DNA of 17,683 bases from an uncultured beta proteobacterium (GCA_903917505.1 CAIXAY010000284.1:1-17683); one strand, 5' to 3'. Shown: positions 7,211-14,610, numbered from the stretch's first letter. Program-made: numbers and translations. The notes: generated by a model from the sequence alone, not told the origin.

Positions 7211-8917
7211 TCAGCCAATCTTGAAGGACAGGGACGCCGAAGCCGAGTTGAGCGCGACGCTGATCGGCTGCTGGTGCGCGGCCGGGCCCCACAGCTGGCG
7301 CGGGCCGGGCGAGGCGAACAGGTCGCTGGCGGCCCAATCGGCGCGGCGTGAAGCGAAGTAGGCCATCGCCGGCGCATCCATCTTGACCAGCGCTTTCTCG
7401 ATCACGAACTCGTTGTGCCCGTGCCGGCGCTCGATGTTGAGCAGGCCGGTGAGCGGAATGGCCTGCGGCGTACCGCCGTCGGTCAATCCGGTCACCGTCG
7501 CCATGTAACCGGTGCGGCCGTCGAGAATGAGCGAGCCGGCGGTGAGCCCCAGGTTGTAGGTGTAGGCGGCGTCGAACAGCGTCGGCGCCCCGCAGCGGCC
7601 CTCGTAACCGAGGAAATGGGTGTGCGAGCTGAACGGCGCGTCGGCGTTGAGCTGGGCGACGCGCGCCTTGACCATGTCGACCAGCAGGCGCTCGGTCGGG
7701 ATCAGCGACACCTGCAGGTTGCCGTGCGAGTCGCGGTCGGCGAGCAGCATGTTGACGATGAAGTCGGGCAGCGAGGTGAGCAGCCGCGCGTTGTCGTCGG
7801 AGAGCTTGCTCTGGATGAAGATCGCTTTGGCGAGCGTGTGCAGCGAAGCGAATTCGGCGGCGTGCTGGGCGATCGCGTCGTTGAGCTCGGCGATCAGCGC
7901 GCTCATCTCCGGAATGAACTCGATCAGCCCTTCGGGAATCAGCACGGCGCCGTGATAGATGCCCTTGGCGGCGCGCGCCACCACGACCTTGGCGATGTCG
8001 TCGACGATGGCCGCGAGCGAGTGCTTGTGCGCCGCGACTTCCTCGGAGATGATGGTCACGGCCGGCTTGGTCTGCAGCGCGACCTCGAGCGTGACGTGCG
8101 AAGCCGAGCGGCCCATCAGCTTGATGAAGTGCCAGTACTTGAGCGAGCTCTTGGTGTCCTGCAGGACGTTGCCGACCATTTCGCTGTAGATCCTGGTCGC
8201 CGTGTCGAAGCCGAAGGAGATCGGCAGCAGGCCTTCGATCTGCAGGTCGCCGTCTATCGTCTTGGGAACGCCGATCACCTGCACGCCCGAGCCGTCGGCC
8301 TTGACGTCCTTGAACAGGTATTCGGCGAGCACCGCGGCGTTGGTGTTCGAGTCGTCGCCGCCGATCACGACGATGGCGTCGAGCTTGTGCCTGGCGCAGG
8401 TCGCCTTGACGCGTTCGAATTGCTGGTCGGTCTTGATCTTGGTGCGGTCGGTGCCGAGAAAATCGAAGCCGCCGGTGTTGATGATGCGCGCGATGTCGGC
8501 GTCGTGGATTTCGAAGAGATCGCCCATCAGCAAGCCCTTCGGGCCGGATTTGACGCCGAGCAGGGTGTTGCCCTTGCCGAGCACGCGCTGGATGCCGCAC
8601 ACGACGTTGTGGCCGCCGGCCGCCGGGCCGCCCGAGAACAGCACGGCGACGCGCTTGCCCTGCGCCGACTTCGGATTGACCCCGGCCGAAGCGAGCACGA
8701 CGTTGCCCGAGGCCTGCACCGAATTCGGGAAACTCTTGGCGACGGCGGCGCTGTCCTTGGTGTTGAGCACGCGCTTGCTGTTGGCGAAACAGATCGCCTG
8801 CGGGGCGCCGGCCGCGCCGAACGCCGCGCAGACGGGAAGAGGCAGCTGGCGCACGGCGGCCTCGAAGACCGAGTTGTGTGCTTCCATTTTCTGCAACTGT
8901 TTTGCCAGAGTACTCAC
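7211..8917 (-). CDS. pfp: PPi-dependent phosphofructokinase (long form)
   Basis: Diphosphate--fructose-6-phosphate 1-phosphotransferase, 568 residues, the length of the long PPi-PFK group (plant beta-subunit/spirochaete-like). It transfers phosphate from PPi reversibly, so it serves both glycolysis and gluconeogenesis and saves ATP. Motifs: SGGPAAGGHNVV (95-106), GGDDSNTNA (186-194) with the Asp after GGD that marks PPi use, VPKTIDGDL (217-225), KLMGRSASHV (266-275) and a later GYEGRCGAPT. The GTG start at 8917 has GAGGA 7 nt upstream. A -10 TAAAAT at 9019-9024 predicts a leader of about 95 nt. It lies 128 nt after the TRAP operon in the same direction, probably as its own transcript. A second PFK with ATP-type residues lies 1.3 kb downstream. 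Confidence 0.96.
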   Translation of the reverse strand: MSTLAKQLQKMEAHNSVFEAAVRQLPLPVCAAFGAAGAPQAICFANSKRVLNTKDSAAVAKSFPNSVQASGNVVLASAGVNPKSAQGKRVAVLFSGGPAAGGHNVVCGIQRVLGKGNTLLGVKSGPKGLLMGDLFEIHDADIARIINTGGFDFLGTDRTKIKTDQQFERVKATCARHKLDAIVVIGGDDSNTNAAVLAEYLFKDVKADGSGVQVIGVPKTIDGDLQIEGLLPISFGFDTATRIYSEMVGNVLQDTKSSLKYWHFIKLMGRSASHVTLEVALQTKPAVTIISEEVAAHKHSLAAIVDDIAKVVVARAAKGIYHGAVLIPEGLIEFIPEMSALIAELNDAIAQHAAEFASLHTLAKAIFIQSKLSDDNARLLTSLPDFIVNMLLADRDSHGNLQVSLIPTERLLVDMVKARVAQLNADAPFSSHTHFLGYEGRCGAPTLFDAAYTYNLGLTAGSLILDGRTGYMATVTGLTDGGTPQAIPLTGLLNIERRHGHNEFVIEKALVKMDAPAMAYFASRRADWAASDLFASPGPRQLWGPAAHQQPISVALNSASASLSFKIG

Positions 8918-9018
8918 GGTGTGTTCCTCGCAATTAAAATTGGGTAAGGCTCAAGCATCGGACCGAGCGCGGCGCGCACGCCGTCGACAGGCGGCCGGGC
9001 GCGCGGCGAAACGGCAGG

Positions 9019-9024
9019 ATTTTA
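9019..9024 (-). promoter_or_regulatory. -10 element of the PPi-PFK gene
   Basis: Minus-strand TAAAAT within GCGGTAAAATCC, similar to the context of the adhesin E-like promoter. CTGACC lies 19 nt upstream as a poor -35. The predicted leader runs about 95 nt to the GTG at 8917. The site is about 20 nt past the DUF1850 stop. Confidence 0.4.
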
Positions 9025-9045
9025 CCGCAATCGAGCGGGCGCAGG

Positions 9046-9429
9046 TCAGTCCGCTGCGGCAGCGCAGGCCGTCATGACGATGGTGGCGGTCGCGGCTATC
9101 CCCGGCAGGAACGCGGCGAGCGGTCGGCAGGCGCCGGCCAGGCAGAGTTCGTAGCCGGCCGTATAGGGCGAATGCGCGAGGTTCAGCGAAGCGAGCGGCG
9201 CGACTTGCGGCCGGTAATGCCAGTAGCCGTCGCTCAGAATCGCGCCTTCAGGCGGCTCCATGCCGGCGCCAAAGCCCTTGATGCGCGCTTCGGTGATCTG
9301 CAACTTTGCGCCGGCGATCTGCCAGTCTTCTTCCCAGCGGACCTTCTCGATCGAGTGCGTCCAGGCCAGCGTAAAGCCTTGCACGGCGAGCGTCGCCGCG
9401 ACGCTGCCGGCGGCCAGGCAGAGCGGCAT
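9046..9429 (-). CDS. DUF1850 protein of the TRAP-TAXI operon
   Basis: A 127-residue protein starting with a hydrophobic segment (about 2-22, a signal anchor or uncleaved signal). Next comes the DUF1850 pattern: LAWTHSIEKVRWEEDWQI (21-38), an internal G-x-G-x-G-M-E-P-P segment (52-60), DGYWHYRP (67-74) and CLAGACRPL (96-104) near the end. DUF1850 proteins are small periplasmic or membrane-attached partners found with TAXI-type TRAP transporters; their role is unknown. The ATG at 9429 shares its A with the TGA of the permease (TGATG), so translation is coupled. A hydrophobic C-terminal tail (about 108-125) could be a second membrane segment. The open frame continues upstream inside the permease gene, but that part is shadow. 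Confidence 0.85.
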   Translation of the reverse strand: MPLCLAAGSVAATLAVQGFTLAWTHSIEKVRWEEDWQIAGAKLQITEARIKGFGAGMEPPEGAILSDGYWHYRPQVAPLASLNLAHSPYTAGYELCLAGACRPLAAFLPGIAATATIVMTACAAAAD

Positions 9430-11522
9430 CAGCGGCCGCGCGCGGCCGCCGCCTTGCGCCGGCGCAGCCAATGCCAGACGAGGAACAGTGCGGAAGCCGC
9501 GAAGCCGACCTCGTCGGTCACCGGCAGGGCGACGACGAGCAGGAAGGCGGCCGCCGCGGCGACTACCCGCTCGACCATGTTGAGCGGCGCCCACAGGTAG
9601 CCGATCGCCGCGCTGCCCCACAGGTAGATCGCCACGATCGCCTTGAACACGATGTAGATCACGGCCATCGCCGTCGGGTCGTTCTGCAGCATCAGCGCCG
9701 GGTCATAGACGGCCATGAACGGGACGACGAAACCGGCGACGGCGATTTGCGTCGCTTTCCAGCCGATCTTCATCGCCGGCGCCTTGGCGATCGAGGCGGC
9801 GGCGAAAGCGGCGAGGGCCACCGGCGGCGTCAGGTCGGCCATGATGCCGAAATAGAACACGAACATGTGGCTGACGATCAGCGGGACGCCGAGCTTCAGA
9901 AGCGCCGGCGCGGCGATGGCGCTGGTGATGATGTAATTCGGGATGGTCGGGATGCCCATGCCGAGAATCAGGCAGACGACCATGGTCAGGAAGAGCGAGA
10001 GAAACAGGCTGGTTTCGCCGATCTGCAGCACATAGCCGGCAAAATTCGATGCCGCGCCGGTCAGGGTCAGGACGCCGATGATGACGCCGACGACGGCGCA
10101 GGCGATGCCGACGGCGAGCGCCTGCTTGGCGCCGTCGGTCAGCGCCGTCTTCAGGGTCAGGCGCGTCGCGTCGGTGCCCTTGATCAGGTAGACGGCCGCG
10201 GTCAGCAGCAGGATGACGCCGAGCACCGGAACGATGCCCCATTCGGCGAAAGACGCGGCACCGAGGCCGAGGGCGAACCAGAACACGTAGCGCAGCGCGG
10301 TGACCGAAATGCGCGCGGCGAGTGCCGCGCCGAGGATCAGGATGGCCGTCAGCGCGAGCCCCATCATGCCCGAGAACATCGGCGTGAAGCCGTGGAACAG
10401 CATGTAGACGAGGGCGGCGAGCGGCAGCGCCAGGAACCAGTTTTCCTTGAGCGCAAGCCAGGCGTTCGGCAGTTGATCCTTGGGAACGCCGAGCAGGTTG
10501 AGGCGCCCGGCTTCAAGGTGCACCATCCAGAAAGCGGTCAGGTAGTAGAGCCCAGCCGGTATGATCGCCGCCGTGACGATCGTTGAGTAGGGCACGTTGA
10601 GCGTTTCGGCCATGATGAAGGCCACGGCGCCCATGACCGGCGGCATGATCTGGCCGCCCATCGACGAAGTCGCCTCGACGGCGCCGGCGAATACCGAGGT
10701 GTAGCCGAAGCGCTTCATCAGCGGACTCGTGAACTGGCCGACGGTCAGCACGTTGGCGACGCCCGACCCGGAGATCGTTCCCATCAGACCCGACGAGATC
10801 ACCGCCACCTTGGCCGGACCGCCCCTGGCGCCGCCGACGAGGCCGAGCGCCAGCGCGTTGAACAGGCGGATCATGCCGGCGTGCTCGAGAAAGGCGCCGA
10901 ACAGGATGAAGAGGAAAATGTAGGTCGCTGAAACCAGCGTCGGAATGCCGAGGATGCCGTCGGTGCCGAGGTACAACTGGTCGACGATCTGGTCGAAACC
11001 GAAACCGCGGTGGGCGATCGACAGCGGCAGATACTGGCCGAAGAAGCCATAAGCCAGGAAGATCGCGCAGACGATCGGCAGCGCGAGGCCCATGACGCGG
11101 CGCGCGCCTTCGAAAACGAGAATCGTGGCGAGCGTCGCGACGACGAGGTCGGGCATGTTCGGGTCGCCCGAACGCTGGATCAGGTCGCCCTCGAAGATCA
11201 TGTGATAGAAGCCCAGCGCGAAGCCGACGCCCGCGAGGATAACGTCATACCACGGCACGCTCTTCTCGCCGCGTCCGGCGGCGGTCGCCGGATAGAGCAT
11301 GAAGATCAAGAGCAGCAGAAAGCTGACATGGATCGAGCGGATGATGATGCTCGAAAACGGGCTGAACGCGGCGACGGCGATCTGGTACGCGGAAAAGGCC
11401 AGCGCCGCGAACATGGCGAAGCGCGCGGCCTTGCCGGCGAGCGGGCGCTGGTGCCCGTGCTCCTCGAATTCTTCCACCGCGATCGGCGGTACGCTCTCGC
11501 TATCGATCAAAATATCGCTCAC
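9429..11522 (-). CDS. TRAP transporter fused permease (4TM/12TM, TAXI type)
   Basis: A 697-residue inner-membrane protein fusing the small (DctQ-like, 4 TM) and large (DctM-like, 12 TM) TRAP permease subunits, the form that works with TAXI binding proteins and is driven by an ion gradient. The N-terminal 30 residues are polar and cytoplasmic; the small-subunit part covers about 35-160. The large part has the family landmarks SGLMGTISGSGVANVLTVGQ (244-263), FTSPLMKRFGY (264-274) and EATSSMGGQIMPPVMGA (283-299), and a second similar half with GMGIPTIPNY and ADLTPPVALA. The substrate cannot be told from sequence; TAXI systems carry C4-dicarboxylates, glutamate and related acids. GTG start at 11522, with AAAGG 8 nt upstream. 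It is separated from the binding-protein gene by 87 nt that hold a hairpin, and overlaps DUF1850 by one base. Confidence 0.95.
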   Translation of the reverse strand: MSDILIDSESVPPIAVEEFEEHGHQRPLAGKAARFAMFAALAFSAYQIAVAAFSPFSSIIIRSIHVSFLLLLIFMLYPATAAGRGEKSVPWYDVILAGVGFALGFYHMIFEGDLIQRSGDPNMPDLVVATLATILVFEGARRVMGLALPIVCAIFLAYGFFGQYLPLSIAHRGFGFDQIVDQLYLGTDGILGIPTLVSATYIFLFILFGAFLEHAGMIRLFNALALGLVGGARGGPAKVAVISSGLMGTISGSGVANVLTVGQFTSPLMKRFGYTSVFAGAVEATSSMGGQIMPPVMGAVAFIMAETLNVPYSTIVTAAIIPAGLYYLTAFWMVHLEAGRLNLLGVPKDQLPNAWLALKENWFLALPLAALVYMLFHGFTPMFSGMMGLALTAILILGAALAARISVTALRYVFWFALGLGAASFAEWGIVPVLGVILLLTAAVYLIKGTDATRLTLKTALTDGAKQALAVGIACAVVGVIIGVLTLTGAASNFAGYVLQIGETSLFLSLFLTMVVCLILGMGIPTIPNYIITSAIAAPALLKLGVPLIVSHMFVFYFGIMADLTPPVALAAFAAASIAKAPAMKIGWKATQIAVAGFVVPFMAVYDPALMLQNDPTAMAVIYIVFKAIVAIYLWGSAAIGYLWAPLNMVERVVAAAAAFLLVVALPVTDEVGFAASALFLVWHWLRRRKAAAARGR

Positions 11523-11554
11523 TAAAGTGGCCTTTCGCTGATCTATGTACGAAA

Positions 11555-11587
11555 AATCCGGTCCGGGAACTGCCCCGTGACCGGATT
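11555..11587 (-). terminator. Terminator-like attenuator between binding protein and permease
   Basis: A 9-bp stem AATCCGGTC/GACCGGATT (11555-11563 with 11579-11587) has a further inner 4-bp CGGG/CCCG pairing. Read on the minus strand it is followed directly by a run of Ts (five in a row counting the last stem bases). This has the shape of a Rho-independent terminator. It lies after the TAXI gene (stop 11610) and before the permease start (11522), so it probably lets only part of the transcripts read on, giving an excess of binding protein over permease. Confidence 0.7.
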
Positions 11588-11609
11588 GGTGCCGGCAGTC
11601 CGGCGCTGC

Positions 11610-12563
11610 TTACTTGAGCACGCCGACTTCGCGGTAGTATTTCTCCGCGCCCGGGTGCAAGGGCGCGGGCGGCGACTTGGCTGCGTTTTCGCGCTTGATC
11701 AATTTCGCCGCCGAGTGCGCGGCGACCATCTGGTCGAGGTTGTCGAACATCGACTTGGTCATCGTATAGACGGTCTCGGTCGATACGCCCTCATGCGTGA
11801 CCAGGTAGTTCTGAATGGCGATCGTCGACACGTCGGTGTCCTGTCCCTCATAGGTCTTGGCCGGGATGATGCCGACCTGGAAAGCCGGATCGTTGATCTT
11901 GGCGACGATGTCCGCCGGGATGCTCAGGAAAACGACTTTCTGCGAGACCGCGAGGTCGCGCAGGGCGGCGACGCCGAGCCCCGACGAGAGAAGCGTGACG
12001 TCGAGCTGGCGGTTCTTCATCAATTCGACGGATTCGGCGTAGGACAGGTATTCGACCTTGGAGAAATCCTTGTAGGTCATCCCGGCGGCCTTGACGATGG
12101 CGCGCACGTTGAGCTCGGTTCCCGACTTCGGCGCGCCGACCGAAAGTCGCTTGCCCTTGATGTCGGCGAGGGTCTTGATGCCGGCGTCAGCATTGGCGAC
12201 GAAATGGATGTAGTTGGGATAGAGCGCGGCCACGGTCCGCAGTTTCTTCAGCGGCGTCGGGAAACCCGCGTCGGCATTGCCTTTCCAGGCGTCCGACAGG
12301 GCGTCGCCGAGCGAAATGGCGATTTCGCCGCGACCCGCCTGCAGCAGGTTGAGGTTCTCCGCGCTGGCTTTGGTCGCCTGCACGGCGGTCTTGGAGTTGG
12401 GAATCGCCTTGCCGTAAATCTGCGAAAGCGCGACGCCGAGCGGGTAGTAGACGCCGCTCGTGCCGCCGGTGAGGATGTTGATAAACTCGGCGGCATGCGC
12501 TGGAAGCGCCAGGCAGAGCGCCGCTGCGCTGACGATAAGATGATGACGCAGTGAAATTTTCAT
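11610..12563 (-). CDS. TAXI-family TRAP solute-binding protein
   Basis: A 317-residue periplasmic binding protein. The signal peptide (1 to about 24) is basic then hydrophobic and ends AHA before AEF. The mature part opens with the TAXI signature INILTGGTSGVYYPLG (28-43), followed by ATKASAENLNLLQAGRGEIAI and the hinge-domain blocks typical of the family (GKRLSVGAPKSGTELN). It captures the substrate in the periplasm and hands it to the fused TRAP permease downstream. Start ATG 12563 with a strong AGGAG 8 nt upstream. The same frame stays open for another 368 codons upstream, antisense to the rhodanese and SDR region, but that extension has no coding character. First gene of the operon; the promoter is at 12593-12622. 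Confidence 0.95.
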   Translation of the reverse strand: MKISLRHHLIVSAAALCLALPAHAAEFINILTGGTSGVYYPLGVALSQIYGKAIPNSKTAVQATKASAENLNLLQAGRGEIAISLGDALSDAWKGNADAGFPTPLKKLRTVAALYPNYIHFVANADAGIKTLADIKGKRLSVGAPKSGTELNVRAIVKAAGMTYKDFSKVEYLSYAESVELMKNRQLDVTLLSSGLGVAALRDLAVSQKVVFLSIPADIVAKINDPAFQVGIIPAKTYEGQDTDVSTIAIQNYLVTHEGVSTETVYTMTKSMFDNLDQMVAAHSAAKLIKRENAAKSPPAPLHPGAEKYYREVGVLK

Positions 12564-12592
12564 CGGTCGATCTCCTGAGTTCGCACCTTGCG

Positions 12593-12622
12593 GTTCTAAA
12601 CGAGTTGGGCTACGACAAACAA
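12593..12622 (-). promoter_or_regulatory. Likely promoter of the TRAP-TAXI operon
   Basis: Minus strand: -35 TTGTTT (12617-12622), 18-nt spacer, -10 TAGAAC (12593-12598). The RNA would start near 12586, leaving about 23 nt before the ATG at 12563, which includes the AGGAG. A moderate match only. Confidence 0.4.
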
Positions 12623-12665
12623 GGGTGGCACGAGTTTCCGGGTGGCGCAAGTCTTTCGTTTGCAT

Positions 12666-12677
12666 CCGGCATGCCGG
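12666..12677. repeat. 12-bp palindrome between divergent promoters
   Basis: CCGGCATGCCGG is perfectly self-complementary and lies about 45 nt upstream of the -35 of the TRAP operon and about 60 nt upstream of the rhodanese -10. A regulator site is possible, but a 12-bp GC palindrome is weak evidence alone. The rest of the 231-nt divergent gap (12564-12794) shows only the two promoters. Confidence 0.3.
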
Positions 12678-12738
12678 CGGTCGCAGCCGTGTGCGTTGCG
12701 CGGCAAGCGCCGCGCCTGCCGATGGCGCGCACAAGCCG

Positions 12739-12744
12739 TACAAT
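12739..12744 (+). promoter_or_regulatory. -10 element of the rhodanese gene
   Basis: TACAAT (five of six) about 50 nt before the ATG. The -35 region (CTGCCG at 12716-12721, 17 nt away) is poor. Confidence 0.4.
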
Positions 12745-12794
12745 AGGCGCGACGGTAAACCGTCGGCGTCGATAACCCGTAACGGAGCAAGATG

Positions 12795-13211
12795 ATGAAA
12801 ATTAAATTCCTCGCCCTGGCCGCGCTGTGCTGCGCGGCCTTCGCCGCCGATGCCGCGGTGCTCAATGTCGACAACGCTGAACTGGCGCGCCTGGCGGCGA
12901 GCGGCGTCGTGGTGATCGATGTGCGCACCGCCGGCGAATGGAAGGAATCCGGCGTCATCGCCGGCAGCAAGCTCGTCACCTATTTCGACGAACAGGGGCG
13001 CAGCGATCCGCCGCAATGGCTGGCGAAAGTGAAGAACCTGGCCAATCCGGATCAGCCGGTGGTTCTCGTCTGCCGCAGCGGCAAGCGCAGCGCCGCGGCA
13101 GCGCAGTTTCTCTCGGAGCAGGCCGGCTACAAGACCGTCTATAACGTCAGCAAGGGACTGAACGGCTGGGCTGGCGACGGCCGGCCCCTGGTTCAGCCCG
13201 CGGCCAACTAG
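12795..13211 (+). CDS. Periplasmic single-domain rhodanese
   Basis: A 138-residue exported rhodanese-like protein. The signal peptide covers about 1-21. The domain shows VIDVRTAGEWKESGVIAG (40-57) and the active-site loop VCRSGKRS with Cys93, followed by AAQFLSEQAGY and NVSKGLNGWAGDG (117-129), the usual end of a rhodanese domain. The catalytic cysteine and following arginine are intact, so it can in principle carry a persulphide; periplasmic rhodaneses move sulphane sulphur or act in thiosulphate and cyanide chemistry, and the partner here is unknown. Two ATGs are adjacent (12792, 12795). I chose 12795 because GGAG (12784-12787) is then 7 nt away instead of 4. It overlaps the convergent SDR by four bases: the shared CTAG gives a TAG stop on both strands. 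Confidence 0.9.
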   Translation: MKIKFLALAALCCAAFAADAAVLNVDNAELARLAASGVVVIDVRTAGEWKESGVIAGSKLVTYFDEQGRSDPPQWLAKVKNLANPDQPVVLVCRSGKRSAAAAQFLSEQAGYKTVYNVSKGLNGWAGDGRPLVQPAAN

Positions 13212-13960
13212 AGCGCCTTGCGCTTGATCGTCAGCGGCCCGTAGCCCTGGCAGGTCGGCATGATTTCGAGGAAATTGATGTTGACGTGCGGCGGCAGGCT
13301 GGCCACCCAGTAAGCGGCTTCGGCGATGTCGGCGGTCGATAGCGGCACTGTTCCCTTGTGCACCTTCTCGGCGGTCTCGGTGTCGCCGCGCAGGCGCACC
13401 TGCCAGAATTCGGTGCCCTTGGAGAAGCCTGGCGCAAGCACGGTCGAGCGTACGCCGGTGCCGACCAGATCGGCGCGCAGGTTCTTGGTGAATTGATCGA
13501 CGAAGGCCTTGGTCGCGCCGTAAACGTTGCCGCCCGGATAGGCGTTGCTGCTGGCGATCGAACCGATGTTGATGATCGTGCCGCTGTCGCGCGCGACCAT
13601 GCCGGGCAGCACGGCGTGGGTCATCGCCACCAGGCCCTTGACGTTGGTGTCTATCATCGTGTGCCACTCGGCGAGCGAAGATTCCTGCGCCGCTTCGGTG
13701 CCGAGCGCGAGACCGGCGTTGTTGATCAGCACGTCGATCGTCCGCCAGTCGGCCGGCAACTGTGCGAGCGCCTGGGCAATCGACGCCGTATTGGTGACAT
13801 CGAGGGCAAGCGGCAATAAATTCGCGCCGAGTTCTTCACGCAATGCGGCAAGCTTCTCAGCGCGCCGCGCGGCGGCGATCACCTTGTGCCCCTCGCGGAC
13901 AAAGCGGCGCGCCATTTCATTGCCAAAACCTGCACTTGCTCCGGTGATTAATACAATCAT
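13208..13960 (-). CDS. ydfG: YdfG-type short-chain dehydrogenase
   Basis: A 250-residue classical SDR that resembles E. coli YdfG along its length. YdfG is an NADP-dependent 3-hydroxy acid (L-allo-threonine) dehydrogenase that also reduces malonic semialdehyde from pyrimidine breakdown. Seen: cofactor loop TGASAGFGNE (6-15), the arginines after strand 2 (ARR, 31-33) that suit NADP, NNAGLALG (80-87), catalytic Ser134, Tyr147 and Lys151 in NIGS and VYGATK, and HVNINFLEIMP near the end, a hallmark of the YdfG group. ATG 13960 with AAAGGAG 6 nt upstream, a strong site. Monocistronic; shares a CTAG stop palindrome with the convergent rhodanese. The natural substrate in this organism is not known. 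Confidence 0.92.
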   Translation of the reverse strand: MIVLITGASAGFGNEMARRFVREGHKVIAAARRAEKLAALREELGANLLPLALDVTNTASIAQALAQLPADWRTIDVLINNAGLALGTEAAQESSLAEWHTMIDTNVKGLVAMTHAVLPGMVARDSGTIINIGSIASSNAYPGGNVYGATKAFVDQFTKNLRADLVGTGVRSTVLAPGFSKGTEFWQVRLRGDTETAEKVHKGTVPLSTADIAEAAYWVASLPPHVNINFLEIMPTCQGYGPLTIKRKAL

Positions 13961-14108
13961 GGCTGACTCCTTTGGTTGGATGTGATGGACGAATGATAAG
14001 TGGATTCCATGTTGGCGGCACCAAGATCCCTTGTCGCCCGAGTGTGAGCGCTGCGCGCGGCAGCGGGACCCCTGCGTGTTGCGACAGTCACGACGATTTC
14101 CGCAGGCA

Positions 14109-14137
14109 TTGACCCATGCGTAACAGTCGACGATACT
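14109..14137 (+). promoter_or_regulatory. Promoter of the small lipoprotein gene
   Basis: -35 TTGACC (14109-14114, five of six), exactly 17 nt, -10 GATACT (14132-14137, four of six). It predicts an RNA start near 14144, about 32 nt before the TTG at 14176. The remaining part of the gap (13961-14108) shows nothing I can name beyond a weak TATCAT for the divergent SDR. Confidence 0.45.
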
Positions 14138-14175
14138 CCGAATGACTAGCCCGATAACAGTTCGAGGGATTGAAT

Positions 14176-14448
14176 TTGAAGAAAACGCTTCTGCTCGGCG
14201 GCCTGGCTATGCTATGCACGGGCTGTGTCGACTACCAGCTCATTGTCTACGATACCAACGTGAATTACTTGGCATTCAACCATCCGTTCACCGACAAGGC
14301 CATTGCCGAAGTCCAGGCCAAAGCCGAAGATGTGTGCAGACAGCGCAAGCAGCTGGCCATTCAGACGACCAAATCCTGTTCGCTCTCGAAGTGCACGACA
14401 AACTACCAGTGCGTAGACCCGGCAGGCGCTGCCAAATACGGATTGTAG
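14176..14448 (+). CDS. Small Cys-rich predicted lipoprotein, unknown function
   Basis: A 90-residue protein I do not recognise. It begins KKTLLLGGLAMLCTGC; Cys17 is the likely lipidated residue, though the lipobox is imperfect (C-T-G before the Cys where Leu is usual at -3). The mature part is short and polar, with a predicted helix AIAEVQAKAEDVCRQRKQLA (42-61) and four cysteines (54, 68, 73, 79) that could form two disulphides. Start: TTG 14176, because GAGGG (14164-14168) is 7 nt upstream; TTG 14170 would leave only one base. It looks less GC-rich than its neighbours by eye and stands alone with its own promoter, between the SDR and hemA, so it may be a recent arrival. Expression as a real gene is supported by the ribosome-binding site, promoter and signal sequence together. 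Confidence 0.7.
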   Translation: MKKTLLLGGLAMLCTGCVDYQLIVYDTNVNYLAFNHPFTDKAIAEVQAKAEDVCRQRKQLAIQTTKSCSLSKCTTNYQCVDPAGAAKYGL

Positions 14449-14461
14449 AACGCGGCGCGAA

Positions 14462-14569
14462 CGGGCATTACACGCCCGGCCGTCAGCCGGGGGCGATTGC
14501 CTGAATGGCGTTGCGCCGCCAAATCGGCATGACAAGAACATTCGCGCAATCGCCCTGGCCGTCAGCCGG
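14462..14569. repeat. Cluster of hairpins and repeats before hemA
   Basis: In the 215-nt gap between the lipoprotein gene and hemA I see: CGGGC/GCCCG (14462-14466, 14474-14478); CCCGGC/GCCGGG (14475-14480, 14486-14491), which competes with the first for the same bases; a perfect 10-bp inverted repeat GGGCGATTGC (14491-14500) and GCAATCGCCC (14546-14555); and a 13-nt direct repeat GGCCGTCAGCCGG at 14478-14490 and 14557-14569. The cluster lies upstream of the hemA -10, so it is not in the hemA leader. It may end lipoprotein transcripts or be a worn repeat element. No U-run is present. Confidence 0.5.
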
Positions 14570-14593
14570 CGCACGGGATGGCTTGGTGCTGGG

Positions 14594-14602
14594 TGCTATA
14601 AT
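14594..14602 (+). promoter_or_regulatory. hemA: Extended -10 promoter of the hemA operon
   Basis: TGCTATAAT: perfect TATAAT (14597-14602) with the TG of an extended -10. No -35 at 16-18 nt. Transcription should begin around 14609-14611, at the ATG of the 15-codon ORF that precedes hemA. This is the strongest promoter core in the window. Confidence 0.7.
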
Positions 14603-14610
14603 CGGCGGTC

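Noticed and set aside
7415..8947. A 510-codon plus-strand open frame opposite the PPi-PFK gene
   Set aside because: Shadow of a recognised gene, with no motifs, no ribosome-binding site and a Val/Glu/Arg-rich repetitive style.
9471..10586. A 371-codon plus-strand open frame opposite the TRAP permease
   Set aside because: Extremely Arg/Asp/Gln-rich, as expected from reading hydrophobic membrane codons backwards.
11610..13667. A single 685-codon open frame on the minus strand covering the TAXI gene and a long N-terminal extension
   Set aside because: The extension is antisense to the rhodanese and overlaps the SDR gene in another frame; it is Arg/Gln/His-rich low-quality sequence. A strong ribosome-binding site and signal peptide place the real start at 12563.
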